Shown here in pieces: positions 1-10,592 of a stretch of 64,000 nt of DNA. The position numbers and the translations under genes were made by a program. Positions within the stretch are counted from its first letter, which is position 1. Every line of letters starts with the position of its first letter. The stretch is taken from assembly GCA_963920765.1 (NCBI GenBank), contig OY987245.1, forward strand, positions 18,926,727 to 18,990,726, in the 5' to 3' direction. The notes beneath the pieces are model-generated. The model was given only the letters and a program-made list of their open reading frames with translations. It made no database searches and was not told where the DNA came from. Source of the DNA: Ulota crispa. Lineage: Eukaryota > Streptophyta > Bryopsida > Orthotrichales > Orthotrichaceae.

Positions 1-6
1 TTCATG

Positions 7-337
7 TAAAGTAGGAGGCTCATAAATGGAGCATCCACGGGCTGAAACTGAATTTTGGGTAGGTGAAACTTCTTGAAATATTTTTCGATTAATTTTCCTT
101 GAAAGATAAGAAGAATTAACATCTAACCCAAGTTGTCTTATATTTTTTGGAACTTTGTGGAATTAGTTATGAAATTTTGAAGTGGAAAGGCCATAGGGCT
201 CTAAAATGGAGCACCTCCTCATATGTACATTACATGTACATTGTTGAAGGGTTATGAAAAACAACATGTATAAAAAGAGTACATTTGAGAAGGTGCTCCA
301 TTTTAGAGCCTACTTTGAATTAGAGCCTCCTACCTTA
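7..337. repeat. Family D short inverted-repeat element, copy 1
   Basis: The left end reads TAAAGTAGGAGGCTCATAAA and the right end is its complement, GAGCCTCCTACCTTA. Both are flanked by ATG (4-6 and 338-340), a possible 3-bp TSD. Near-identical elements lie at 30417-30750 and 42892-43211, and a shorter relative at 9700-9924. No coding capacity. It is a MITE-like element; the superfamily is not clear because the TSD is not reproduced in the other copies. Confidence 0.8.
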
Positions 338-502
338 ATGAAGCCTTCACAAATCAAGGGCAGAGTGCCATGTCCCCATTCTTTAAAGATTGAGAATGGG
401 TGAAGAAAGTGTGACTATCCCTATTCCACACTCCCGTGATACTTCAAGGTGTTGGGCTATTTTCACATATCTTTTTTTTGTGTGATTTGTGTGAGAAATT
501 AA

Positions 503-1504
503 CCCTTGAATGCCCCAGAGCAGGGGTCATGGAGAAATTTCAGCTTTAGTGGCTAAAATCTAGCATTTCCCAATTTAAACTAGATTTTTAATAGCATGGA
601 TGGGTTATTTTCTATGAAACTTTTAAAAATATATTATAATATTCTATAATTAGATTTTTGGAAGAAAATGGCCGGGTTTTAATCCGGTAGTTTCAGTTTC
701 AATTGGTTTTTTTGCAATTTGCACCAGTTGACAATATACTAACAACCGGTTCTCCCCAATCATTGCCCCAGAGGACTAAAAGTGTCCTCACATGATTTCA
801 CAAGCCTCTTTGAGGCACTAGATATAGTATTTTGATCTTGTAATCAACTACAATTATTAAGGCATTCAAGTGGTTCATGGAAGTGGAATAATGGCAAGGC
901 AAGCCAAATGTTGTACAAGTATCTCAAGAAACTCAACTAGAAGGAACACTATATGAGGCAAGGTGACAAGCACCGTCTTATAGGTTGCAATCAATCAATA
1001 GCCCTTGCAAGCTTCCTTGCATGCGCTTTGTGGTAGCAAGAAATTTTCTAGCAAGGGTTCAAGCACATTCTAGACCCTTGATGTAGCAACCCTCAGTGAC
1101 TGGGCTAGTCATTATTTTCCCTTTAATAGCAAATTGATGCCCTCAAACTTAACATAGAAAGAAGTACAATACTCAATAATTTGCAAATGTGTACTCACAT
1201 CTAATCTTGTTATTCACAAAATTTGTGATGAATCAAGGACTTACAAAATTTTGTAAAAACCAATGAATAGCAATTACTTATCAAAAAATGAAATTTTGTC
1301 ATCATATGTTGTGATCAGATGTTATAATTTCTCATCTCCTATGGTCAAATTTTCCCATAATTTGCAAGCCTTTTTATAAATAGATGTTCCATTGTCTTCA
1401 ATAGTTAATTTTATTGAATCATATGATTGATTGAAATACAACAAAGCAAGTTGTAGGTCTCTCGAATCCCTAGTTTTGGTGAAAATGGCTTAGACGCTTA
1501 GGGG
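503..1504. mobile_element. Family P (piggyBac-like) non-autonomous element
   Basis: It is flanked on both sides by TTAA (499-502 and 1505-1508). The ends are CCCTTGAATGCCCC on the left and, read inward from the right, CCCCTAAGCGTCTAAG. The ends match each other only moderately, but TTAA plus a CCC start is the same layout as the better copies at 44776, 46141 and 61584. About 1 kb with no transposase reading frame. A non-autonomous piggyBac-type element is an inference from the ends. Confidence 0.6.
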
Positions 1505-1757
1505 TTAAGCTCTATGACTTTGACAAATATTTTTCCATTACCTTCACCATCTTGAGCTGTTCTGCTCTTGATTTTTTCTCACTGATTGAAGTGCGTTAAT
1601 TCGAAAGTAACTATTTTAATACTGCTCATATTGCAATTCGATAGTGGAAGCAATTTCAAGACATCTTACAGTACAACACATGCCAAAGAAAACACATATC
1701 AAAATGCTGTAAGTGCCTAAGCTGTCCATTTACATGTCCCCAAACATTTGAAGTTAA

Positions 1758-2690
1758 CGCCTAAAGGATCGTTGTCCCTTTGGGGACAGGTGGGAGTTTG
1801 GGCATGTATTTTTGGATAAGCTACTAGTTTGTGTGATTTTCTGAAACTTTTATTGAAGGTGTGGAATTCAAAGATTTATGCGGGCATCTAATTTTTTCCT
1901 CATTCTGACAATTATTGAGGAAGTTACGCAAGAATTTCTGAAAATTTGGGGAGGATTGCCCGCCCGGGCAGCCCAAAAACTTATTCTAAAATTAAATTTT
2001 TAAAATTAAAATTTGAAATTGGTTCTTTAGATGTTTTAATAGGTGAGAAGCTTTGAATCATTCAATTTCAATCAATGAGATGAAAGTTATGAGGAGTTTT
2101 TGTTTGTGGGCAGTTATGGAATCTCTACTCTATAATAAACTTTGAAGTCCTTTGTTTTACTCAGTTTTCATTATTTTGGAAAAAAAATTAAACCAAAGGA
2201 AGTAGATTGTTTATCACAACATTTTGACCATTAGGATTTGCGATTTTCATTTCCATAATTAAATTCTTAACAATTTAGTGATTTGACTCATTCTCTACTT
2301 CTTTTTACTTGATGATTTTTCCCATGTATTGTGTAGTTCCAATTGATTTGAAAATTCTCCCACACATAGCTAACTTGATCTCCTACATGGGAAAAATAAA
2401 GCGCAAAGTTGTCTAGAGCAACTTTTTTGTTATAAGAGTGGTCAAAGGCTTTTGAAATTTTGGGGCAGCATGAAAAAAAACTTTTCTTTTCACTTTAGAT
2501 GAAATTATCTCACTCATGTCCATCTGGAATGACCTGATTTTTTTTCCACATGTACCTAATCTAGTCTGGGCAAGATCTTATGGTTGGATTTCCCAAAAAA
2601 ATTTAAAAAGAAACTACCTTTTTACTAACCCCCCAAAAGTGGCAGTTTTGAGTGATTTTCACTGAAAAAATGGCTCAATCCTTTAGGGGT
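1758..2690. mobile_element. Family P (piggyBac-like) non-autonomous element
   Basis: The left end CGCCTAAAGGATCG follows TTAA (1754-1757). The right end read inward is CCCCTAAAGGATTGAG, followed by TAAA instead of TTAA, a likely one-base decay. The interior resembles the element at 46141-47060: the GGGCATGTA block, the TTTTATTGAAGGTG block, and near the right end a poly-T/CCACA block and AGTGGCAGTT. About 930 bp with no protein. Confidence 0.75.
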
Positions 2691-4228
2691 AAAGCAAAAA
2701 TTTGTAAATTAATAATCTTACACAAATAGCTCCTCAAATCTAATTTTCTCATCAAAATTATAAAAAGGAAAAACACATAGTGTTTGATAGGGTTTTTGTG
2801 AAAGAGACCTATCAAAAAAAACCAAATTTCTATCTTAGAAGGTGAACGTAAGATGAGTTGATTTAAACTAACTATATACAAATATTGCATTTAAGACATA
2901 TGTTTTGGAAAAGGTTTTTTTTAGTCAAGGTAGTTTTATTTTAGGCGCACAAATCCTTTGAATGAATCGTATCTTCTCTACATGATCTTAGCTTCAAAGA
3001 TGACAAATAAGAAGAGGATTGAAAGATTTTCATTCAATTTCAAATTTCTAACCCCTTGAGATGAAACATTGTTTTCTTCCAATGATTATATGGTGTTAAT
3101 GTATACGTGGAGCTTTTCTTTTTGAGGGTCACTAATCAAATTCAATGGTTACACTTACAATTTGAAAAACAATTATGAGAAGTAACTGAAGATCTAATAT
3201 TTGAATTTTTTGAAGTTTGATTACAAATAGGATTCATTTGTAAACAACCTTGTACATGAAGGAGATAAAATTATATTAAGTCATCTATTTAGTTGCAATT
3301 TTGTTTTTGAATTGTAGGTTTATGGTCGTTTAGGGATCGATGAATTTTCAAACATACTTCTTGACTTGTCCATAAGAAGAGTTTTTACAATGTTGTATTA
3401 AGAAGTTGAGGGTTCATAAAAGGTTAAATCTAATTTTGGTTTATCATAGTATGGTAGTTTATACTAGACGGTAAACAATTCTTTAGTAGATAAGCGTTAT
3501 TTTTCTCTACACTCATATCTTCACTTTACTAATTCAATTTCAATTAATTGTATGTGAAAGGTCTCAAAAAAGGTACATTTGGCACGCAAGTGACAAATAG
3601 TTTAATGTTGGGATTTGTTCAAGTCGGCTTGTGGAATTTGGCTTTCTAAAGTCTAAATTTACTAATACAAAAATCATCAAAGTGCAAGTTTACTAAAGTT
3701 TTCTATATCACTCTAAGGCGTTTTCTTGGTTTGAAATTAGTGACTTTATAAAGAAAATGTGAAACATAAGGTCATCACCTCTAAAACCAACTATTTAAAT
3801 CTACCTAACTCACTAATGAGAGTAATAAATATTTGAAGAAACATGTCACTCATTGCTAGATAGGGAAACCATTTAAAACATGGTCGCTTTTAGAGCCAAT
3901 TACCTTAGGAGTTAGGTCTCATCTTTTGAGCAAATTAAAATCCAGAAAATATTTGGAGTTTATTCAAAATTGAGCACGTGTAGGTTCCTTGGACAAAAGT
4001 ACTTCCCTTACAGGTAGTTATTTTTGAACATAGAACTTTGTGCCCCAGAATGTATTCACAAGAATCAATCCCTAAACAGATTTTTTCTGGAAGTGTACGG
4101 TGCTCTTGAGGCGGCCTAACCTAGACGCAAGCACGTCGTAAGCCATTAATGGCAGGCATAAATCAAAATCATAAAACTCAGAGAATTCAGCGCGTCATAA
4201 GGGCCATCCTCAATTTTCAAATAAAATT
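2691..4228. other. Gene-free AT-rich spacer
   Basis: I see no coding exon, RNA gene or resolvable element ends here. The sequence is AT-rich with short open frames only. The last nine bases (4220-4228, AATAAAATT) are the left TSD of the nested element that follows. Confidence 0.6.
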
Positions 4229-4638
4229 GGGGAAATTACATATGGGGGCATGAAAATGAAAAATAGAGGCATTATTTCAAAATAATTCCAAGAAGGGGCA
4301 CAATTTCAAAATAATTTGTAAATTTTTGTAATTATTTCTAGTTTGGACATTGGATACACTATATTAAATGTTAATCAACTTTCAAAAATTTAAAAATCTT
4401 TTCAAAAATTGCCATCCTATTTATTGAATTTTCTTTATTTAGGCTTGATTTAGAGAGACATTCTAGTTTTTGAAAGTCAATTAACATTTAATATGATTTA
4501 TACTAATCAACCAACTTCCAAACCAAAAACACTACAAAAGTCCACTAATTATTTTGAAATTGTGCCCCTATTTATATTTATTTTGAAACTATGCCCCTAT
4601 TTGTAATATTTTCCATTTTCATGCCCCTATTTGTAATT

Positions 4639-5967
4639 GGGAATTGCTATGTGTACCACACCTTTTGAACTACCGTACCACACTGTGGGGTAAATTTTAG
4701 ATTTCTACCATCAAAAAGCTGAATTTGAGAATTTTGAATTCAGATTTGGATGTAGAGACCATGATTTAGTTTAGAACCATACAAAAAGTTGCAATTTAAC
4801 AACATTCAATGAAAAAGTTTAGCTAGGGAACACTACGAGGAAACTATGGTTGAATCCACAAAAAGTTGACAAAATAATGTGACCTAATTTATAGTTACTA
4901 TAGATTAGGTCACATTATTTTGTCAACTTTTTGTGGATTCAACCATGGTTTCTCCATAGTGGAAAAAAGTGTTACTTTTACTTTGGGGAAATTACAAATT
5001 GAGTAAAAAAAAAGAAAGAAATTTTAGTTTTGGTAACAATTTGAAAGTAATTACTATTTGGGTAACAAATTCCAATAACCTCAATGGAATTTGCAACTAT
5101 TGAGGGTGGAAGCTGTTGAAGCCGCCATTGATGCCGCTGTCAATTTGTCATTGGTCATGATCCTTGTTCTCTCAGTCACAATCAATCGCAACCCTTGCTT
5201 GCACCTAGCAGCCAATGTTTGCCAAATAATTGTAAATTGCACACTAGCAAGGAACGATCACTTACCTTTTGCTCACAAGTACCACTTCAAAACTTAAACC
5301 TCACATGCTCACCGACCGTGTCTCACTCATGGACCTGCAATGCGCATTGTCTCCCCAACACAAATTGATTCATAAGTAGTGGTTGAATATCAATTTGGTA
5401 TTGTGCAATGCAGGTCCATGAGTGAGACACGGTCGGTGAGCATGTGAGGTTTAAGTTTTGAAGTGATACTTGTGAGCAAAAGGTAAGTGATCATTCCTTG
5501 CTAGTGTGCAATTTACAATTATTTGGCAAACATTGGCTGCTAGGTGCAAGCAAGGGTCGCGATTGATTGTGATTGAGAGAACAAGGATCATGAATAATGA
5601 CGAGTTGACAGCGGCATCAATGGCGGCTTCAACAGCTTCCACCCTCAATAGTTGCAAATTCCATTGAGGTTATTGGATTTTGTTACCCAAATAGCAATTA
5701 CTTTCAAATTGTTACCCAAACTGTAATTTTTTTCATTTTTTTTACTCAATTTGTAATTTCTCCTTTTACTTTTGTTTGTAAAAAAGACAAACTTTTTCAA
5801 AGGATGTTGAATTGCAACTTTTTTTCTGATACTGAACTAAATCATGGTCTCTGAGTCCAAATGTGAATTCAAAATTCTGAAATTCAGCTTCGTGATGGTA
5901 GAAATCTAAAACTTACCCCGGGGTGTGATACAGTTGTTCAAAGAGTGTGGTACACATATGAATGCCC
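4639..5967. mobile_element. Family C2 MITE nested in C1
   Basis: The ends are GGGAATTGCTATGTGTACCA and GGTACACATATGAATGCCC. The flanks are a perfect 9-bp duplication TTTGTAATT (4630-4638 and 5968-5976) that is part of the C1 right end. Other copies are 27714-28119 and about 51790-52197. The arms (for example the ATTTCTACCATCA block and its complement) form a long foldback. It is interrupted by a C3 element. Confidence 0.82.
4985..5763. mobile_element. Family C3 MITE nested in C2, with very long inverted arms
   Basis: The ends are GGGGAAATTACAAATTGAGT and ACTCAATTTGTAATTTCTCC. The 9-bp duplication TTTTACTTT is perfect (4976-4984, 5764-5772). The C2 copy at 27714 carries the uninterrupted site GTTACTTTTACTTTTG near 27911. 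The two arms (about 5090-5330 and 5410-5660) are near-perfect complements, which produces two mirror-image 68-codon open frames; these are not genes. A second copy is 43644-44207. Confidence 0.88.
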
Positions 5968-5999
5968 TTTGTAATTTCCCCAATAAAATTCCTTATTAT

Positions 6000-8050
6000 C
6001 ATCAAGAGTGACACGTTGGAACTGGCTCACCGCCTCCGTCACGCAAACCCTAGAACCTGCGCAAGAAACCCTGTTCACACCACAGGCCCAGATCATTTAT
6101 GTCCCCCCCTCCTTTTCACACGTGGTAGATGAGGACCAATAATATCTCGTCTCTCTCGACTCTCGAGTCATCACTTCCAGTGTGATGAAGCTGCAAGTCG
6201 CTGCTTCCCTTTGCTTGGCCATTCGATAGCGAGCTGGTCTATCGTTGTTGCGTTCGCACTTCGCATTGGCAGGGGTTCTGATCTCTCGCTTAGTTTTCTC
6301 CAGCATCACTGCAGTTTATCGTCATCGGTTTGCACGAGCAGGTTGAGCGCCGCGGCGGCTTTTCGCAGTCTTTTTCGCGAGTTTTTATGCAGAGCGGAGG
6401 TGCATTTTCCAACTTGTTCTTCTCTCTTAACTTATTTCGGCTTACTTGCTGCTGTCGTATGTCTGCGGAATCTTGGTGTCGGGAATGGCTCATCCGCTAG
6501 GGTTTGTTTTTCGAAGCGATGATTTAATCTGCTGTGCTATGTGCTACTTTCGGACTTTCTCTCCTCTAATGTGTTGTTTATGTGCTTTTTTAATTGTTAA
6601 AGGATTTGATATGTTTTTCTGTTTACCGGTCTCCAGTTTCGTTTGATAATCTTAGGCAGTTTCCTCCTTCTGATGTTCTGTTGTTCTACGTGGTTATCAG
6701 TCTCTTAGCGATTTATATTGCTGGTGACTTTGTATCGAAATGATCAATGATCTCTTTTGCGTCGGAGTTCTTGAGCTCCTGCTGGTGTTAAATTGGATTC
6801 TGTTTGCTTCTGGAGTCTATGCTCTTCTTCCTCCTTGTTTGCTCGTTTTCTATATTTGGTGTCCGTTTCTTTAAGTCTGCGATCGGAGGTGTTTTTTTGC
6901 GTTCTTTGGCAGAACTTTAAAGTTCTTACTTGTTTAAGTGTATTGCACGCATAGTTTTGTGACGCGTTTGTTAAAATGGAGCTCGTAATCCTTCGATATC
7001 CGCGTAGAGTGGCCACTAGTTTGTGTGATTTGAGCCTCTCTCTTTGGTCTTGTAGTTCTGTGTTTATTTATATTTTTAAAGCAGCAGGAAATGCATGCAA
7101 TTCTTCCTGCTCTTGCATGTTTAAATCCCTGATAGCTGAAAGCTGAAGTCTGCCTATGTCACGGTCTTTATCTTCGTTTTCGATAAGTTTGTGAACAGAC
7201 AGATGTGATATTTTTCTCGATTTATTTTATAGCCTTGAAACCTTTTAAAGCTCTTATTCGTTATTTCATTTTATTCTTTGCTCTTGACCTCCAACTTTGC
7301 CTGTGGCAATAAGACGAGATTTGTCAAATAGTAGTCTCTCCAGTATGGTTGAAGTAAACATTTTGGCGCCGGGCATTTCAGGTGAGAGCAATATTTCAGT
7401 GCATACACGATCGGCCCACAGTATGCTCTCGTCTTTTGCTCTTCGGCGGTATTTAGTCGTCGAAATTGCTTATTCGCAATTCTGTGTAATTTTATTATGT
7501 TATTTGAGTTCTTTTTTACGATTTGATTTTGTGCCGGTCTGAGTATGTCGAAGGTGGCCGTTCCTCGTCTGTCAGTCTTTATTTCTTGGCTACTTGAGTG
7601 CTGTATTTTCATGTTGTTCGATTGCTAGAATTCGTTTTAATTAATGTCTGTTTCGTGCTTGATATAGGTTGAATAAACCTTGTTTGTGTAGTGTTGAAGT
7701 TGTTCGGATCTCAGTTTACTGTGTGGATGATATTTATAAATTTCTTTCTGTACTCATGAGCTCGTAAGAAGTGTTGGCATGGTTTCCCTCTCTAATTTTC
7801 TTAATTTGTGTCTCTGTGCTCCATATCTCCATGCAGTATACCATTGGAATTTTCAGTTTGTAAAATTAGAATCCGTTGTAGATCCTTTTGACTTCTGTTC
7901 AAGACACCCTGTGATTGTATACGAGTTTTGTCTACGATGAGTGTTTGAATCAAGATACTGAAGCTAAGTGACGCTCTAAGCAGCTTGTGCTTTGAAGCGT
8001 CTGAGTTGCTTGGATTGAGCTGACGAACTCGTTGCTCTGAAATTTCACAG
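6000..8050 (+). other. Promoter/5' leader and probable 5'UTR intron of the downstream small gene
   Basis: Between about 6000 and 6500 the DNA becomes markedly richer in GC and CpG with TCTCTC tracts, as in plant core promoters and leaders. From about 6500 to 8050 it turns T-rich like a plant intron and ends in AATTTCACAG at 8050, a good splice acceptor 30 bases before the start codon. A leader exon near 6100-6460 spliced to 8051 is likely. Possible donors include GTATGT near 6457. The exact first exon and transcription start cannot be fixed by eye. Confidence 0.5.
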
Positions 8051-8079
8051 GAAAGCATCAGATTGGAGCATTGGACGAT

Positions 8080-9014
8080 ATGGCAACCAGTACTCTTTCT
8101 TTGAGCCCAAAAGCCACTTTAAGAAGCGGTCCTGCAGCCATGCATTGTGATTGCTCTGTAAGTCTATTCAACATCTTTTCTGCTTATTATGTTGGTCTAC
8201 GTATCTGTTGTCTGAATTTTCTGTGAGTTTAACTCAAATACAATAAATCTAGGGCATTCATTTGTATGTGTAGTAATATAGTGACGTTCTCAAGACGTTG
8301 TTCTAAGTTGTGTGTTAATTTTAACGCCTATTGCTTGATGTCGTTGACTTTCACAGGCATCTCCGAGAAGCCCTGAACCCATGGAAGTTGAATCGGTCCC
8401 ATCGAAGAGAGTTTCTCCAGGAGCACTTCAAATTCAATTGGAGGTAGAGTTTTGCTGTCGTCTTTGCGTATTGGAGAGAGTGAACCGTATATGCTTGGTG
8501 TCTTCCTCAATGGTTTCTGTGATCCTTCACCGTGTCTTGATCATGTTTTGGCTTGCGCTTACTGGTTTATAGTTTCTGCACATGGTTAAAACAAATTACT
8601 AAATCATATACTATTGTGTCTGGTTTCCGTGTAGATTGTTATTTACTTCTGCGTGATTCTTTAGCTCGCTGTCACTGAAGTTTCACCTGCGATAGATTTC
8701 TTTGTATAAGACATCTCACGCATCCTTCTCAACGTTGTGTATAAGTACTTTGCTCTTGTTTATCTATTTCAAATAATGGAAGTGAGTTTGCTTCTTTGTA
8801 GGAGAAGTATCTATTGGAGAAAATTCCATCCCCAATCAGAGTGAAAGCGGATGTAAACCCCGCAAATGAACCTGCATCTCGTGAGCTTTCCCCACCGCCA
8901 TCACCGAAGCGCAAGAGAGAAACAGAGTTTAGCAAGGACTTGAAGGATGTTGCATTTACGGCGGTTCTTCCCTCAAAGAATGTTGACTTGGCCCGATCTC
9001 AATCAACTTTCTAG
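8080..9014 (+). CDS. Small Ser/Pro-rich protein of unknown function, three exons
   Basis: Exons are 8080-8157, 8357-8443 and 8802-9014, all joined in phase 0 with GTAAGT/CACAG, GTAGAG/GTAG borders, giving about 125 residues. It starts MATSTLSLSPK. The protein is rich in Ser-Pro and Thr/Ser sites (SPRSPEP, SPGAL, IPSPIRV, LSPPPSPKRKRE) and has one basic cluster, PKRKRE (about residue 90), that could be a nuclear localisation signal. The middle (QIQLEEKYLLEKIP) could form a short helix. There is no signal peptide or membrane segment. The SP sites suggest a possible substrate of proline-directed kinases, but I do not recognise the family and give no function. Splice borders and unbroken phase support a real gene; the last exon alone is 70 codons. 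Confidence 0.7.
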
Positions 9015-9699
9015 CCGAGCCTATGCTGTCAATCAGTTGCAGCATCACAATTAGATAAGTTATACTTAATCAATGATCCGGGTTCGTTGTTACAGCACGA
9101 TGGGTGCTCGTATATAGCCTTATCAATTGAAAGTCGGTAGAGAAGTCTATGTCAATCAAGATAGATATGTTTCTTCGAATGAGGCTTGCATCTCATTTGT
9201 ACTGTCATCTATAGAGACTTTGTAACAAAATTTGTATCTTATTAGGTAGTAGATTTCAACTAATTGTTATACTTTTTGTCGAGCTTTGGAGCCGCATTTT
9301 GTGCAGATCTGAAAAGTCGAGGTGAAATATATTCCTTTGTCGTACATGGCCATTAACAGTTGACGTTGGTTAGAAAAAGAAATGAATGAGTTATGATTTA
9401 TAATTATATTTAGTCCTTTTGCATCATTTCTCTCTCTAAAGAATTGGCTTTTTATGAATGTATAAACCTGTCACTGTTTTCTTGTAACACAGCTTTAGCA
9501 TTTTCACAAGTCAAAGTTGGCAGTGCGCACTTGGAGTAGTTTCCATCACAGGTTATTTGGTTTTTTCTGATCTTAAAATTTTCCATTTTGTGTCAAGCTG
9601 AGCAATATTTTCGATGGTTTGGCGTCCATTTGCATACTTCTGCAGCCAAGCTTATTCTCGTAAGTGCGTGAGATGAAACTTGGTGATCGGAAAACCATG
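9015..9699 (+). other. 3' UTR and spacer
   Basis: The 3' untranslated region of the small gene and T-rich spacer. I see no further exon. The transcript end cannot be placed from sequence alone. Confidence 0.4.
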
Positions 9700-9924
9700 T
9701 AAGGTAGAGGGCTCTACAATGGAGCGGGTTCTAAATCGGTGCACTTCTAGGAATGGCTGACATGTTCCCCTCAAATATCTATTACTCTCATTAGTGAGTT
9801 ACGTGGGCGAAGCTATGCCCACCTAACTCACTAATGACAGTAATAGATATTTGAGGGGAACATGTCAGCCATTCCTAGAAGTGCACCTTTTAGAACCCAC
9901 TCCACTTTAGAGCACTCTACCTTA
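9700..9924. repeat. Family D-related foldback element
   Basis: The ends are TAAGGTAGAGGGCTC and its complement GAGCACTCTACCTTA. Almost the whole element is a hairpin: the arm at about 9740-9823 (GTGCACTTCTAGGAATGGCT and onward) is repeated inverted at about 9810-9893. No coding capacity. It lies between the convergent 3' ends of the small gene and the lyase gene. Confidence 0.85.
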
Positions 9925-10592
9925 GGTGGGATTGCTTTGTTATAATGATACACCCAATAAAAACTCGATGAACATCTAAAATATTTTAACAAGTTGGAAC
10001 TGTACATTTCAGATACAATTATCTCAATTACAGGTAAAGGACCACCACTCAAGCATCAATCTAAGTCTTTTACTTGAAGGTTAAGAATACAGTTTACATC
10101 ACTTAAAGCATGTGAAAGTGTGATCTAAGAGATATACAGCATTCTGAAGAGGAATTTGGGTATGAGATCTGTTGAGTTCAAACATTTGTCACTTCGAATG
10201 AATTTCTTCTGCGATTTGCAATTTCAGTGGGAGGTTGTAGACCACTATAAGTAGACAGTTTCATTTTCTTTGAGCAATCAATTTTCATAAATTGTCAGTT
10301 AGGTCATGCTGATATCACTTGCTAAGAAGTTGAACTGTATATACAAACAGCGGTGTTAACACCACTTGCTAATACGTCGGGTCTTTAACGGTTTCAGTAT
10401 CCTCTACCTTGGTTTCCGTACCGTGGTTGTAGTTTTCCTCTTCTTTAGAAAAGTAGGTAACTTATCCACATTCACATGCATGTAGAGAGGACTCACTTGT
10501 ATTCTATTTAGTTCTGACAACTTCAATTGATTTTCTGTAAAGATGAAAATCAGTTAAGAGCTCGGACAGGTGTCTAGAAACCTTGTGAGTCA
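9925..10592. other. Spacer and probable 3' UTR of the lyase gene
   Basis: No coding exon seen. The part nearest 10592 is probably the 3' UTR of the minus-strand rhamnogalacturonate lyase, whose stop codon is at 10593. Confidence 0.4.

Larger units (their letters stand above)
4229..5981. mobile_element. Family C1 Mutator-like MITE, outermost of a three-level nest
   Basis: The element begins GGGGAAATTACATATG and ends with the complement, CTATTTGTAATT...TCCCC. It is flanked by a perfect 9-bp duplication AATAAAATT (4220-4228 and 5982-5990). Its own sequence is about 415 bp; the rest is a C2 element inserted in its right inverted repeat. A 9-bp TSD with terminal inverted repeats points to the Mutator/MULE superfamily; that assignment is inference. 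Confidence 0.82.

Noticed and set aside
5091-5657. Two nearly identical 68-codon open frames on opposite strands
   Set aside because: They are the two arms of the C3 inverted repeat; mirrored frames in a MITE are not genes.
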